A stretch of DNA of 64,000 bases from Taishania sp036758285 (GTDB lineage Bacteria > Bacteroidota > Bacteroidia > Flavobacteriales_D > Crocinitomicaceae). The notes below the pieces were generated by a model. The model saw only the letters and a program-made list of their open reading frames with translations. It was not told where the DNA came from and did no database searches. The position numbers and the translations under genes were made by a program. Positions 27,403-36,698 of the stretch are shown one piece after another (position 1 is the first letter of the stretch; every line of letters begins with the position of its first letter). The stretch lies in contig DAIOWV010000005.1 of the NCBI GenBank assembly GCA_036758285.1, forward strand, positions 1 through 64,000, in the 5' to 3' direction.

Positions 27403-29289
27403 CTAAAATAGATTGACCAATCCTTTTCGATTGTATAATGAATCTACGTAGTAACCTTGTTTTTCTATTTTATCATCCTTAAAATATGCCTCTATCGTTT
27501 GTTTTGTAGAAGGAATCGTTAAATAAAATTTACCTTCTCTTTTTCCTTTCTTCCACGTTCCTTTTATTAATTGACCATTTGCTTCTTGTAGTACTCCAGG
27601 CCCATTAATTGTATCATTTTCCCAAGAACCTTCAAACTTAGATCCATTAAAATAATTATATGTACCTTCTCCTTGCTTCAATCCATCTTTATAAACACCA
27701 GAATAACCTTTTTCTTGACTATATTCATACAACCAAACACCATCTTGTGTTTTTACCTTATTACCATCTTTATCAACAGCATCTCTTGAACCCAAGGAAT
27801 AAACTAAATTAAATCTATCAGGTTCTTTTTGTAATAAAGGATATAAAAACTTTCCTGTTTGACTAAAACCTAACTGTTCAACAACCACATGTGTTACTCT
27901 ATTCTGTTTAAAATCCTCTTTAATTATATCTAAATCTGATGTATAAGGAAACGTTTTTGTTTTTCTATCTGAAATAAAATAAAACAACTCTGGTTTTCTA
28001 GTAATTACAACATCAGAACTTTTTAATTTTTCATTTGCATAAGTTGCAACACTTAAAAAATTACCCCAATTCGGGGCATGCTTTCCTTCTGCTTTTGTAT
28101 GAAGTTTTTTCACTCCTGGGAAAATAACTAATAAATAAGGAAGTATTAATAGTGGATATATTTTACCAGATGAAACAAAATCTGCTTTAATAAAAAGTTG
28201 AATTAAGTGTTTAATACCAACAAAAACAGCGATTAAAATCAATGGTGTCATTGGTAAAATAAATCGAATACCAAACCAAACGTCAGGCCACAACATAAAA
28301 ATTAAAAAGTTGGCACCAAAGAATGACAACAACAACCACCTTACTTGTTTCATTTTCCAAATTCCAAAAATTGAAAAAGCCATAATCGTAATTCCCAAAA
28401 CCCATTTTTTTCCATTTGCAGGAACAGGAAGTCCTGTTTTTGGATCGTTATAAACAACTTCACTAGTTGGAAAAATTAAGCTTGGAATTTCTTTTGAAAC
28501 ATATCTAATTGCATTGTTTTTTACGCGTGTTCCCCAATCCTTTACTTCCATTTTTTTAGAATCTGCTAAATATGGATTGACTTTAAAAAGTTGAGTGACA
28601 TATGAACTATTACCTATTTTTTGACTTCTAAGTTGCCAAGGCAAATAACCAATAATAAAACTTAAAATAAAGATACCTGCTATTTTAAATCTTTTTTCAA
28701 GTAGTAAATAAAAGACAAAAGCACCTAAAACTGCAATACCTTGTGTTCTGATATAAACCAAAGCAATAATTCCAATTATGGTAATAATGAAAGAAGCTGA
28801 CTTAAATTTATAATTTGAATCTACAAATTTGATAAAAGCATAGAAAGTTAACAAAATGAAAAATACAAATGGTAACTCTGACATTGTGATACTTGAATAC
28901 TCAAGCAGATGATAATTGAACAATGAAGCAACTGCAATTAACCCAGCAAAAATTTTATTGTTTGAAAATCGAAAAGAAAGTAAAAAAGTTAGAATAACAC
29001 TCCCTAACATAAATAAACCATTTACAATCTTTAATCCAATTAAACTTGAAACACCTATTTTCATAGCAATTGCTAAAATAAATGGATATCCTGGTGGATA
29101 ATGATTTGCTGGTTTAGGATTGGGGTGTTCACTAGAAACATATTCAAAATTATCTGCTATACTTCTTCCCAAAGAATAATAGGAAGCATTGTCACCACCT
29201 AAAAATAATTTTGCGTCAAAAATATAGGGGTAAACTATTAAAAATAAAATAGTTAGGGTAATGTAATAAAACCAGTTGTATTTTAGCAT
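27403..29289 (-). CDS. Multi-spanning glycosyltransferase (PMT/ArnT-like) with C-terminal MORN repeats
   Basis: The N-terminal 400 residues hold about 10-12 transmembrane helices. The first loop is typical of GT39/GT-C enzymes (FLGGDNASYYSLGRSIADN, then HYPPGYPFILA). These enzymes move a sugar from a polyprenyl carrier to lipid or protein outside the inner membrane. The last 110 residues contain about three MORN-type repeats (YSGVYKDGLKQGEGTYNYF, FEGSWENDTINGPG, IKGTWKKGKREGKF), an unusual addition. The PlsC-like gene follows by 14 nt. Donor and acceptor are unknown. Confidence 0.8.
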   Translation of the reverse strand: MLKYNWFYYITLTILFLIVYPYIFDAKLFLGGDNASYYSLGRSIADNFEYVSSEHPNPKPANHYPPGYPFILAIAMKIGVSSLIGLKIVNGLFMLGSVILTFLLSFRFSNNKIFAGLIAVASLFNYHLLEYSSITMSELPFVFFILLTFYAFIKFVDSNYKFKSASFIITIIGIIALVYIRTQGIAVLGAFVFYLLLEKRFKIAGIFILSFIIGYLPWQLRSQKIGNSSYVTQLFKVNPYLADSKKMEVKDWGTRVKNNAIRYVSKEIPSLIFPTSEVVYNDPKTGLPVPANGKKWVLGITIMAFSIFGIWKMKQVRWLLLSFFGANFLIFMLWPDVWFGIRFILPMTPLILIAVFVGIKHLIQLFIKADFVSSGKIYPLLILPYLLVIFPGVKKLHTKAEGKHAPNWGNFLSVATYANEKLKSSDVVITRKPELFYFISDRKTKTFPYTSDLDIIKEDFKQNRVTHVVVEQLGFSQTGKFLYPLLQKEPDRFNLVYSLGSRDAVDKDGNKVKTQDGVWLYEYSQEKGYSGVYKDGLKQGEGTYNYFNGSKFEGSWENDTINGPGVLQEANGQLIKGTWKKGKREGKFYLTIPSTKQTIEAYFKDDKIEKQGYYVDSLYNRKGLVNLF

Positions 29290-29447
29290 AAGTATAGTTT
29301 TTTATCAACTTTCTATTGCGATATGCATAGAAGTTTTGTAAAGTTATGATTTATTTAACTTCAAGACGCCACTTTTCAGTATTTTTAGAGTCTATATTAA
29401 TAATAAATGCTTCTAATTGAACGTTATTAGTAATAATATATAGAGTG

Positions 29448-32400
29448 ATGATGAACAAGTTTTTGGTTTTATTAACCTTTATAATTCTATTTTTTAAAGC
29501 AGAAGCTTCTCATATTATGGGGGGCAGTATTACCTATGAATGCCTAGGTGGTGGTAATTACGTTTTTGAATTAGTATTTTATAGAGATTGTAATGGAGCA
29601 CAAATTAATACCAATGCCCAAACTTTGAAGGTTTGGAATCATCAAACGCTTAGTACTATATCGGTTCCTTATGTTTCTACTGAAGATATTTCACCCCAAG
29701 GAACAAACGTAACTGGTGGACCAACTTGTTTCAATTGTACAACACCAAATGGTAATTTAGGAATTGGTTCTGTACAACGAATTACATATCGAAGTAATCC
29801 GATCAATATTTCAGGTATTCCACCAACTGATGGATGGATTTTTACATTTGATGATTTTTCTCGTAACACCAACATAACAAACCTTCAAACACCTTATAAT
29901 TATGGAATTACATTAGTTGCAAAAATATTTAATGTTAATGCTGCCAATAATGTTTGTCATGATAGTTCTCCAAAGTTTTTACAAAACCCTCATTTTGTAA
30001 GTTGTGTTGGTAAACCCTTTAAATTAAACTTAAACCCTGTTGATCCAGATTTGGATTCTATCGATATTCGCTTAGATCAACCATTAAACAACCTCAATAA
30101 CAACCCCTATGTAGAAGGTACAAATCCTTCGGTAGTTCCTTTTGTTACTGGATTTTCTGCTACAGACCCTACTCCAACACCAAGTATGATGGGAGGTAGT
30201 CAATCTATGCAAGTAAATCCACAATCTGGTGAAATAACATTTTTAAGCATGATGAGTGGTAATTTTAATGTGAAAATTAAAGTTACTTCTTTCAGAAATG
30301 GAAAAAGAATCTCAGAGGTTGTACATGAAATGCAATTAATTGTAACAAATTGTACAGGAAATAATAATCCTCCTGTTATTACTCCACCATTTATGGGTTC
30401 GTTTTCGACAACTGTAAACGCTGGGGATCTAGTAAACTTTAACCTTATCTCAACGGATTTAGAAAATTTACAAGATGGGACACCTCAATCTAATACTATT
30501 CTCCCAACAGGATTACTATTCGGGCCTAACCCAAGTATAAATGCTGGTTGCTTAACTTCTCCTTGCCCAACAGTAAGCCCATCCTCTCCCCTAACTGGTA
30601 TTAATGGAGCAACGATGTCGTTTAACTGGCAAACAGATTGTGCTCATTTACTAGACTTAAGTGGTAATGAAAAAGATGTCGTTTCTTATCAATTTGTTTT
30701 CAGAGTTCAAGATAATTACTGTCCTATTCCAGAAGTTGTATACGAAACTGTTACGATAAATGTTGTTAACCCCGGAGTTATTCAAGCACCTGATATTACA
30801 TGTATTCAAGGAGTTGGAACAGATGGATTTACAATTAATTGGAATCCTGTTTTGAATCCAAATGGTACATTTGTTTCTTACGAAGTTCATTCTGTAGAAA
30901 GTGGATTACTTACTACAATTCCCAACATAGCTACAACAACATATACACATAACGGTGTAACAAGTTCTGAAAATTACTTTGTAGTTGTAGTTTCAGGATG
31001 TAATGGTTTAGCAAGAAGAAATTCAGACACTATAAGCAGTGTTTATCTCAATTTAAGTAATACAAATCCTGGTACAGCTGTTCTCGATTGGAATGTACCT
31101 TCAACTCCACTAACCTCATCTTTTGGTACATATTTTTATATTCATAGAGAATTCCCAGCAGGCGTGTGGACAATTATTGACTCAGTTCCAAATAATACGA
31201 CCAATTATTCTCAGGTTATTGATATTTGTAACTCTTTGTTGAATTATAGGGTAACAATCAACAACACTTCTTGTAATTATTCGTCTCAAATAAATGGAGC
31301 TGTCTTTACAGATCAAACACCTCCTGATATTCCTAATGTTGTCAGCGTTACTATTGACACTTTAACAAATGAAACGAGCATTAATTGGAAACCTTCACCT
31401 CAACCAGATACATATGGTTATATCATTTACATTCAAGATCCTCAAACAGGATTTCTCATTGAATTAGATACCATCTATGGAAGGTTAAACTCAACTTATA
31501 CTTATTTGGAACCTTATGTAAGTGGTTCTACAACTTATACCGTTGCTGCTTTTGACTCATGTCCTTCTCCAACTGGTGCTCCGTTTAATTTATCTGCTCG
31601 AGATCCTAATTTTAACACCACTATATTCTTACAAAAAAATCAAACAAAATGTGATGGAAATGTAAGTTTAAATTGGAGCGATTATCGAGGTTGGACTGTT
31701 GATTCTTATGATGTTTTTATTAGAGAAGATAATAATGCGTGGCAATTAGTTTCAACAACGAATACAAATAGTTATTCCTTTACCGGAGCAAATATGATTA
31801 ATTATCATGTTGCTATTAGAGCAAACAAAGCTGATGGAACTTTTTCATTTTCAAATACATTAGACTTTGTTGTTCAACGAACTGCCCAACCTAGTTTTAG
31901 TTACATAAGAACAGCAACTGTTCGACCTGATGATAAAGCTGTAATAATTGAATATACCTATGATCAATCAGTAATTGTTTCAAGAATAGAATTACAACGT
32001 TTGAAAAAAGGGGTTTATGAAACAATTGAAGAAGTTAATTCCCCATCTTCACCTTATATTTTTACGGATGAAAATGTATATGTTGATGACGAAAGTTATA
32101 CTTACAGAGTAATCTATTTTGATAGTTGTGGAACAGAAGGATATGCTACAAATATTGGAAAAACAATTTTACTACAAACACAAATAAACGACACCGATTT
32201 AAAATCATATTTAACTTGGACACCATACACTAATTTTAATGGAAGTATATTAGGATACAATGTTTTCAGAGCGATTGATAATGTAAACAATCCTACTCCA
32301 ATTGCATTTTTACCTTCAAATGTTTTCAATTATGAAGATAATCTATTACCTATTTCTACTGATGGAAAAATATGTTATCGTATAGAAGCTGTTGAAGGAG

Positions 32401-32738
32401 GAAATATATTCAACTCCCCTAATGTTAGTCTATCGAATGAATCATGTGTTATTGTTGAACCATTGATTTATGTTCCAAACGCTTTCATGCCACATGGAGT
32501 TAACTCAATATTTATTCCGGTATTAAGAAACTATGTACAAACACAGTATAAAATGACAATCATGACTCGTTGGGGGCAAGTTATCTTTCAAACTGATAAT
32601 CCTTTAATTGGTTGGAATGGAAAAATCCACAATAATGGTGCAGAAGCAGAAACAGCAACCTATGTATATATCATCGAATTGTACAACGGTCATGGAGAAC
32701 AAATCATGACAAGGGGACACGTAACTTTGTTGAGATAA
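29448..32738 (+). CDS. T9SS type B cargo protein (gliding-motility-associated C-terminal domain)
   Basis: This roughly 1096-residue cell-surface protein has a signal peptide (to ..FKAEAS) and an N-terminal domain common in Bacteroidetes surface proteins (HIMGGSITYECLGGGNYVFELVFYRDCNG region). Several Ig/FN3-like beta domains follow, and then the CHU_C sorting domain (VPNAFMPHGVNSIFIP ... MTRWGQVIF ... GWNGK ... YVYIIELYNGHG). The latter directs export by the type IX system. The track frame opens at a GTG (29445); I use the first ATG at 29448, with another at 29451. The ligand is unknown. Confidence 0.9.
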   Translation: MMNKFLVLLTFIILFFKAEASHIMGGSITYECLGGGNYVFELVFYRDCNGAQINTNAQTLKVWNHQTLSTISVPYVSTEDISPQGTNVTGGPTCFNCTTPNGNLGIGSVQRITYRSNPINISGIPPTDGWIFTFDDFSRNTNITNLQTPYNYGITLVAKIFNVNAANNVCHDSSPKFLQNPHFVSCVGKPFKLNLNPVDPDLDSIDIRLDQPLNNLNNNPYVEGTNPSVVPFVTGFSATDPTPTPSMMGGSQSMQVNPQSGEITFLSMMSGNFNVKIKVTSFRNGKRISEVVHEMQLIVTNCTGNNNPPVITPPFMGSFSTTVNAGDLVNFNLISTDLENLQDGTPQSNTILPTGLLFGPNPSINAGCLTSPCPTVSPSSPLTGINGATMSFNWQTDCAHLLDLSGNEKDVVSYQFVFRVQDNYCPIPEVVYETVTINVVNPGVIQAPDITCIQGVGTDGFTINWNPVLNPNGTFVSYEVHSVESGLLTTIPNIATTTYTHNGVTSSENYFVVVVSGCNGLARRNSDTISSVYLNLSNTNPGTAVLDWNVPSTPLTSSFGTYFYIHREFPAGVWTIIDSVPNNTTNYSQVIDICNSLLNYRVTINNTSCNYSSQINGAVFTDQTPPDIPNVVSVTIDTLTNETSINWKPSPQPDTYGYIIYIQDPQTGFLIELDTIYGRLNSTYTYLEPYVSGSTTYTVAAFDSCPSPTGAPFNLSARDPNFNTTIFLQKNQTKCDGNVSLNWSDYRGWTVDSYDVFIREDNNAWQLVSTTNTNSYSFTGANMINYHVAIRANKADGTFSFSNTLDFVVQRTAQPSFSYIRTATVRPDDKAVIIEYTYDQSVIVSRIELQRLKKGVYETIEEVNSPSSPYIFTDENVYVDDESYTYRVIYFDSCGTEGYATNIGKTILLQTQINDTDLKSYLTWTPYTNFNGSILGYNVFRAIDNVNNPTPIAFLPSNVFNYEDNLLPISTDGKICYRIEAVEGGNIFNSPNVSLSNESCVIVEPLIYVPNAFMPHGVNSIFIPVLRNYVQTQYKMTIMTRWGQVIFQTDNPLIGWNGKIHNNGAEAETATYVYIIELYNGHGEQIMTRGHVTLLR

Positions 32739-32809
32739 ATTCACTAAAAATTGCAGATTCATTCAAAAAGAAGCATTTTTGTACTAATATTTCAAATTAT
32801 AAATAAACT

Positions 32810-33289
32810 TTGGCAGAAGCATCAATCCATCTTTCAGGTAATAAATCTGAAAAATATGAACAGTTAATTTCAATCATAAAATCGTTGGTTGAAGGAGAAA
32901 CAAATAGTGTTGCAAATCTTGCAAATATTTCAGCTGCTTTAAAACAAGGGTTTGATTTTTTTTGGGTTGGTTTCTATTTAGTTGATAAAGATGAGCTTGT
33001 TTTAGGTCCATTTCAAGGTCCGATTGCCTGTACTCGAATTAAAAAAGGAAAAGGTGTTTGTGGATTAGCTTGGGAAAATAAAGAATTTATTCTTGTTCCA
33101 AACGTCGATGAGTTTCCTGGTCATATTGCATGTAGTTCTGACTCAAAAAGCGAAATAGTTGTTCCAATAATTAAAGACAATAATGTAATTGGTGTGCTTG
33201 ATGTTGATAGCAATCGATTAAATGATTTTGATGAAGTTGATGCTAAGTATCTAAATAATTTGTGTTCATGGCTTTCAGGTATTTTGTAA
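32810..33289 (+). CDS. Free methionine-(R)-sulfoxide reductase (GAF domain)
   Basis: The 159-residue cytoplasmic GAF-domain enzyme reduces free L-methionine-(R)-sulfoxide. The three redox cysteines are C74, C84 and C108, with the same 10- and 24-residue offsets as in E. coli YebR/fRMsr. The motif QGPIACTRIKKGKGVCG and the closing VPIIKDNNVIGVLDVDS are characteristic. The start is TTG at 32810; no ATG or GTG lies nearby in frame, and the protein begins at the usual place. The next gene overlaps its 3' end. Confidence 0.92.
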   Translation: MAEASIHLSGNKSEKYEQLISIIKSLVEGETNSVANLANISAALKQGFDFFWVGFYLVDKDELVLGPFQGPIACTRIKKGKGVCGLAWENKEFILVPNVDEFPGHIACSSDSKSEIVVPIIKDNNVIGVLDVDSNRLNDFDEVDAKYLNNLCSWLSGIL

Positions 33290-34815
33290 TCTGTTTTTTA
33301 TTAGTTGCTTGTGCTCAAGTGAAATCATTAGAAGGTGGACCCGTAGATAAAAAGGCACCTGTTCCTTTGGCTATTGTTCCTCCAAATCAAACTATTAATT
33401 TTTCTGGTAGAGCAATTGCAATATCTTTTGATGAATACATTAAACTAAATAATCCGAACCAGACAATTACTATTATTCCTAATGATGTGAAAATACAATC
33501 GGTATTAAAAGAAAAAACGTTAATGCTGTATTGGGAAGAAGATCTAAGAGAGAATACTACGTATTCTATCTACTTAAATAAAACTGTTAGAGATGTTTCT
33601 GAATCAAATGATTCAATCATGCAAGTTGTATTTTCGACAGGTTCATTTATCGATTCGTTAACTTATAGCACGTTCATTGTTGATGCAAAAGACGCTTCTC
33701 CAAAAAATGGTGTCTCAGTTGGATTATTTGAACATATAGATTCGTTAAAACCTATCTATCTTACTCAAACTGATAATATGGGCAAAGCTACTTTTAATTA
33801 TTTAAAAGATGGTGAATACTATGTTCGTGCATTTGAAGATTTATCTAAACAAGGAAAAATAGGTAAAAATGATGCAATTGCTTTTAAAGACTTGCCAATT
33901 CGTCCTGATACCAATTTAGTAGATTCCTTAGCAATGAGATTCTTCTCGCCGCTTGCAAAACCAGATGTTACAACCTTTACGTTTAATGCTCCAAGTACAT
34001 TCACTGTTGGTGCTAATCGTTCATTGGAAAATGCTAAAATCACATTAAATGATGAGCTTATTTCGCAAAATCAAATTAAATTTATTGAAAAAGATAGTTT
34101 ATTAATTCTTAAAAAAGTAGGAGATGAAAACTCCGTTGTTCTTACTGTAACTACAGAAGAATGGACTGATACCGTAAAAACAAGAATACCTATTATTCGA
34201 AATAAGATACAACGAATTTCAACTGTTTCTACTGATTTTTTCACCAACAAGCCCATCATTTTTACAGTGCCTGATATCATTCAAGGAATAGATACATCGA
34301 AAATAAAAATTTCACAATTGACAGATTCCGTTGTAATAAAAAACTACACGTTTGAAGTTGTAAATGGTAATGAATTACATCTGTTAATTCCTGATTTTTT
34401 AGGAGAAAAGGTAAAAGTTAATTTTAAAACTGGAAGCGTTTCAACAACTGAAGGTTGGACTGTCTCCGATTTTGAACAAATTATTACTAAAAGATTTGAT
34501 AAAGAATTTGGAATAATAAATCTATCATTGACTGGATATGAAGAACCGATTATCCTTGAAATGATTTATAAAAACAAAACTGTTCGCAAAGAATTTATTT
34601 CTGAGAACAAAAAAATACAGCTTACACAGTTAGAGCCTGGTGAGTATACTTTTAAAATTACTTTAGATAAAAATAACAATGGTGAATGGGACACAGGAAA
34701 CTTCTTAGAAAGAATACAGCCTGAAGAAATTCATACGTTCTCTACCCCAACAAAAGTTAGAGCAAACTGGGAAATAGATGTGGAATTAGCTCCACTAAAA
34801 AATATAAAAGAATAA
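33268..34815 (+). CDS. Ig-like domain lipoprotein (Big_5-type)
   Basis: Starting at ATG 33268 (a GTG at 33262 is in frame) gives about 515 residues. The lipobox is LLVAC, so the protein should be a lipoprotein. An SbsA/Big_5-type Ig-like domain follows at about 30-120 (PPNQTINFSGRAIAISFDEYI ... VVFSTGSFID). Beta-rich segments resembling carboxypeptidase-regulatory or prealbumin-like domains occupy the rest (ITLDKNNNGEWDTGNFLERIQPEE near the C-terminus). It overlaps the reductase gene by 22 bp, so they are co-transcribed. The role is unknown; homologues are common in Bacteroidetes. Confidence 0.85.
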   Translation: MAFRYFVICFLLVACAQVKSLEGGPVDKKAPVPLAIVPPNQTINFSGRAIAISFDEYIKLNNPNQTITIIPNDVKIQSVLKEKTLMLYWEEDLRENTTYSIYLNKTVRDVSESNDSIMQVVFSTGSFIDSLTYSTFIVDAKDASPKNGVSVGLFEHIDSLKPIYLTQTDNMGKATFNYLKDGEYYVRAFEDLSKQGKIGKNDAIAFKDLPIRPDTNLVDSLAMRFFSPLAKPDVTTFTFNAPSTFTVGANRSLENAKITLNDELISQNQIKFIEKDSLLILKKVGDENSVVLTVTTEEWTDTVKTRIPIIRNKIQRISTVSTDFFTNKPIIFTVPDIIQGIDTSKIKISQLTDSVVIKNYTFEVVNGNELHLLIPDFLGEKVKVNFKTGSVSTTEGWTVSDFEQIITKRFDKEFGIINLSLTGYEEPIILEMIYKNKTVRKEFISENKKIQLTQLEPGEYTFKITLDKNNNGEWDTGNFLERIQPEEIHTFSTPTKVRANWEIDVELAPLKNIKE

Positions 34816-34826
34816 AGTTTTTGTTT

Positions 34827-35843
34827 TTAATCACAAACCCTACCTTTACTTTTCCCTTCTTCGTGATGATGATCCAATTCTTGTAATTCTTTCGCTAATT
34901 CAGGGCTAACTGGTCTACCCCTTAATTTTTCCAAATCTGGCTGCCCAGCATCTACCCAAGCTGTGTACCAAATAGAACCAACACCAATAATTGCTTTTTT
35001 CATTCTTCTTTCAACCATGCCATTCATTCTTGCATGGTATGCCTGAGAAAACTCATATGAATAAACTTTTGTTGTAACTCGTCCTCTTTGTTCGTAACTA
35101 TATTTTTTATCTGAATCAAACTCCTTTGTCAATTCCAATTCAATTCTTAAAACAGAATCAAGTGCATTGTGAGATTCCATGACAGCTTGCCAAGCAAAAT
35201 CAAGAGGTTTTTCGATATAAGCAGATTTTCCAACAAAATAATCGTAATCGTCTGCATTTATTTCAACCAATCTACTTTCCCATAATCCATGAATTCCTTT
35301 TTGATTAGACATTTGTCCATTGTAATTTTCAGTCGTATGTAATGGAACGTGTGCATCACCTACGTAATGGCCAATATCAGCACTGTATCTCAAAATGCGA
35401 TCTATATCACCTGATTCAAATGCTTTTTGAAGCCTAAATTTCATTACAACAATATGCCAAGGTACAATTCCATATGCCTGTAAAGTATCTTCTGTGTATT
35501 TTGCGACAGCATCTTCCCATTTTTTAGGCATTACAGTATAAGGATCTTCTCCTGGTTTATAGAAATGATCTAAATCTATATAATGTCGCTGAGCTTCTCC
35601 TTCAACTGCATACCTTCTTTTATCTGGATTTACTGAGTTTTCTGTTAAATATTCAATATGCTCTTTGAAAAAACCAAACATTTGAGGAGGCAAAGTAAAT
35701 ACTGCCATTCTGTTGATTCTTTTATGTCCAAAAAAGCCCCAATGGTTTGATTTTTGTTCTTCTACTTCTCCCGAAGAAAGAGACAACAACAAAACTGGAA
35801 GGAATAAAAGAATATAATTCTTATAGTTTGACCAATTTACCAT
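34827..35843 (-). CDS. Zinc-dependent phospholipase C / S1-P1 nuclease-like exported protein
   Basis: The 338-residue protein has a hydrophobic N-terminus (YILLFLPVLLLSLSSG) consistent with export. Motifs of the helical tri-zinc fold are visible: N-terminal WGFFGHKRIN, a central DIGHYVGDAHVPLHTT, and GIHGLWESRLVE. These correspond to the zinc-ligand His/Asp sets of S1/P1 nucleases and bacterial zinc-dependent phospholipases C. Which of the two activities applies cannot be told. The gene overlaps the 3' end of comB by 23 bp. A conserved tail follows with HHHEEGKSKGRVCD at the C-terminus. Confidence 0.78.
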   Translation of the reverse strand: MVNWSNYKNYILLFLPVLLLSLSSGEVEEQKSNHWGFFGHKRINRMAVFTLPPQMFGFFKEHIEYLTENSVNPDKRRYAVEGEAQRHYIDLDHFYKPGEDPYTVMPKKWEDAVAKYTEDTLQAYGIVPWHIVVMKFRLQKAFESGDIDRILRYSADIGHYVGDAHVPLHTTENYNGQMSNQKGIHGLWESRLVEINADDYDYFVGKSAYIEKPLDFAWQAVMESHNALDSVLRIELELTKEFDSDKKYSYEQRGRVTTKVYSYEFSQAYHARMNGMVERRMKKAIIGVGSIWYTAWVDAGQPDLEKLRGRPVSPELAKELQELDHHHEEGKSKGRVCD

Positions 35844-36543
35844 CTTTTAAAATAGGAATTACATCCGTTTGATTAGGGGTTAAACAATATTTTACATCCT
35901 CATTTAAGTTAAGATTTTTCAATCTTCTTCTATGAGAACTTGATTTTAAATATCCAAAATAATTATCTTTTGCAGAAAGATATAAATATTTAGCCGCTAC
36001 AGAAGAGTCTTCATCAGATGTGAAGTTTCCTGTTGCTAACAAATATTCTGAAATTGCTCCTGCACAGATTGTATCTTCCAAGTTAAATTTATCTTGCCAT
36101 CCTGAACAAAGACACAGTACATTTTTATTTTGCGTTGCTAAAAAATTACACAATGCCTCTAAATTTAAAAATGAACCAACAATCACCATTTCAGCATCTT
36201 TTGCTATATCCAATGCTTTAGTACCATTCGTAGTAGAAAGAACAACATCTTGATCTTTAAAATCTTCACGCATATATGAAAATGGTGAATTTCCAAAATC
36301 AAATCCTTCAACAATTTGTCCTTTTCGTTCAGCACCAACTAAATATCCTTTTTGCTTATATTCTAATGCTTCTTCAACTGTTGGAACTGGTATAATTGAA
36401 CGAATTCCATTATCAAACGCTGCACAAATAGCTGATGTAGCTCGCAGCACATCAATTACAACTACAATTTCATAACCTGGTTGAAAATATGAATATTCTC
36501 CTGGTGTGAAACAAACTTCTACATGTTTTCGAGTATCGCTCAT
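35821..36543 (-). CDS. comB: 2-phosphosulfolactate phosphatase family protein
   Basis: The 240-residue ComB-family protein shows VVIDVLRATSAICAAFDNG near residues 27-46, a GAERKGQIVEGFDFGNSP stretch, and VLSTTNGTKAL. In methanogens ComB dephosphorylates 2-phosphosulfolactate in coenzyme M synthesis; in Bacteroidetes the gene is widespread although coenzyme M is not made. The true substrate here is therefore uncertain; sulfolactate or sulfonolipid metabolism is a possibility. Its end overlaps the next gene by 23 bp. Confidence 0.88.
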   Translation of the reverse strand: MSDTRKHVEVCFTPGEYSYFQPGYEIVVVIDVLRATSAICAAFDNGIRSIIPVPTVEEALEYKQKGYLVGAERKGQIVEGFDFGNSPFSYMREDFKDQDVVLSTTNGTKALDIAKDAEMVIVGSFLNLEALCNFLATQNKNVLCLCSGWQDKFNLEDTICAGAISEYLLATGNFTSDEDSSVAAKYLYLSAKDNYFGYLKSSSHRRRLKNLNLNEDVKYCLTPNQTDVIPILKDGKLVKL

Positions 36544-36698
36544 TTATTAAATTCGATTAGAATATTTTGATGCTACTAAAATACAATTTTTGCTCAGGAA
36601 GAGTGTTAATTTATCGAGAATTTAAATTTCAATTGTTTAATGAACTTGAAATAGTTTGATTTATTTAGATGATATAACAATATTATCATATAGTGAAA

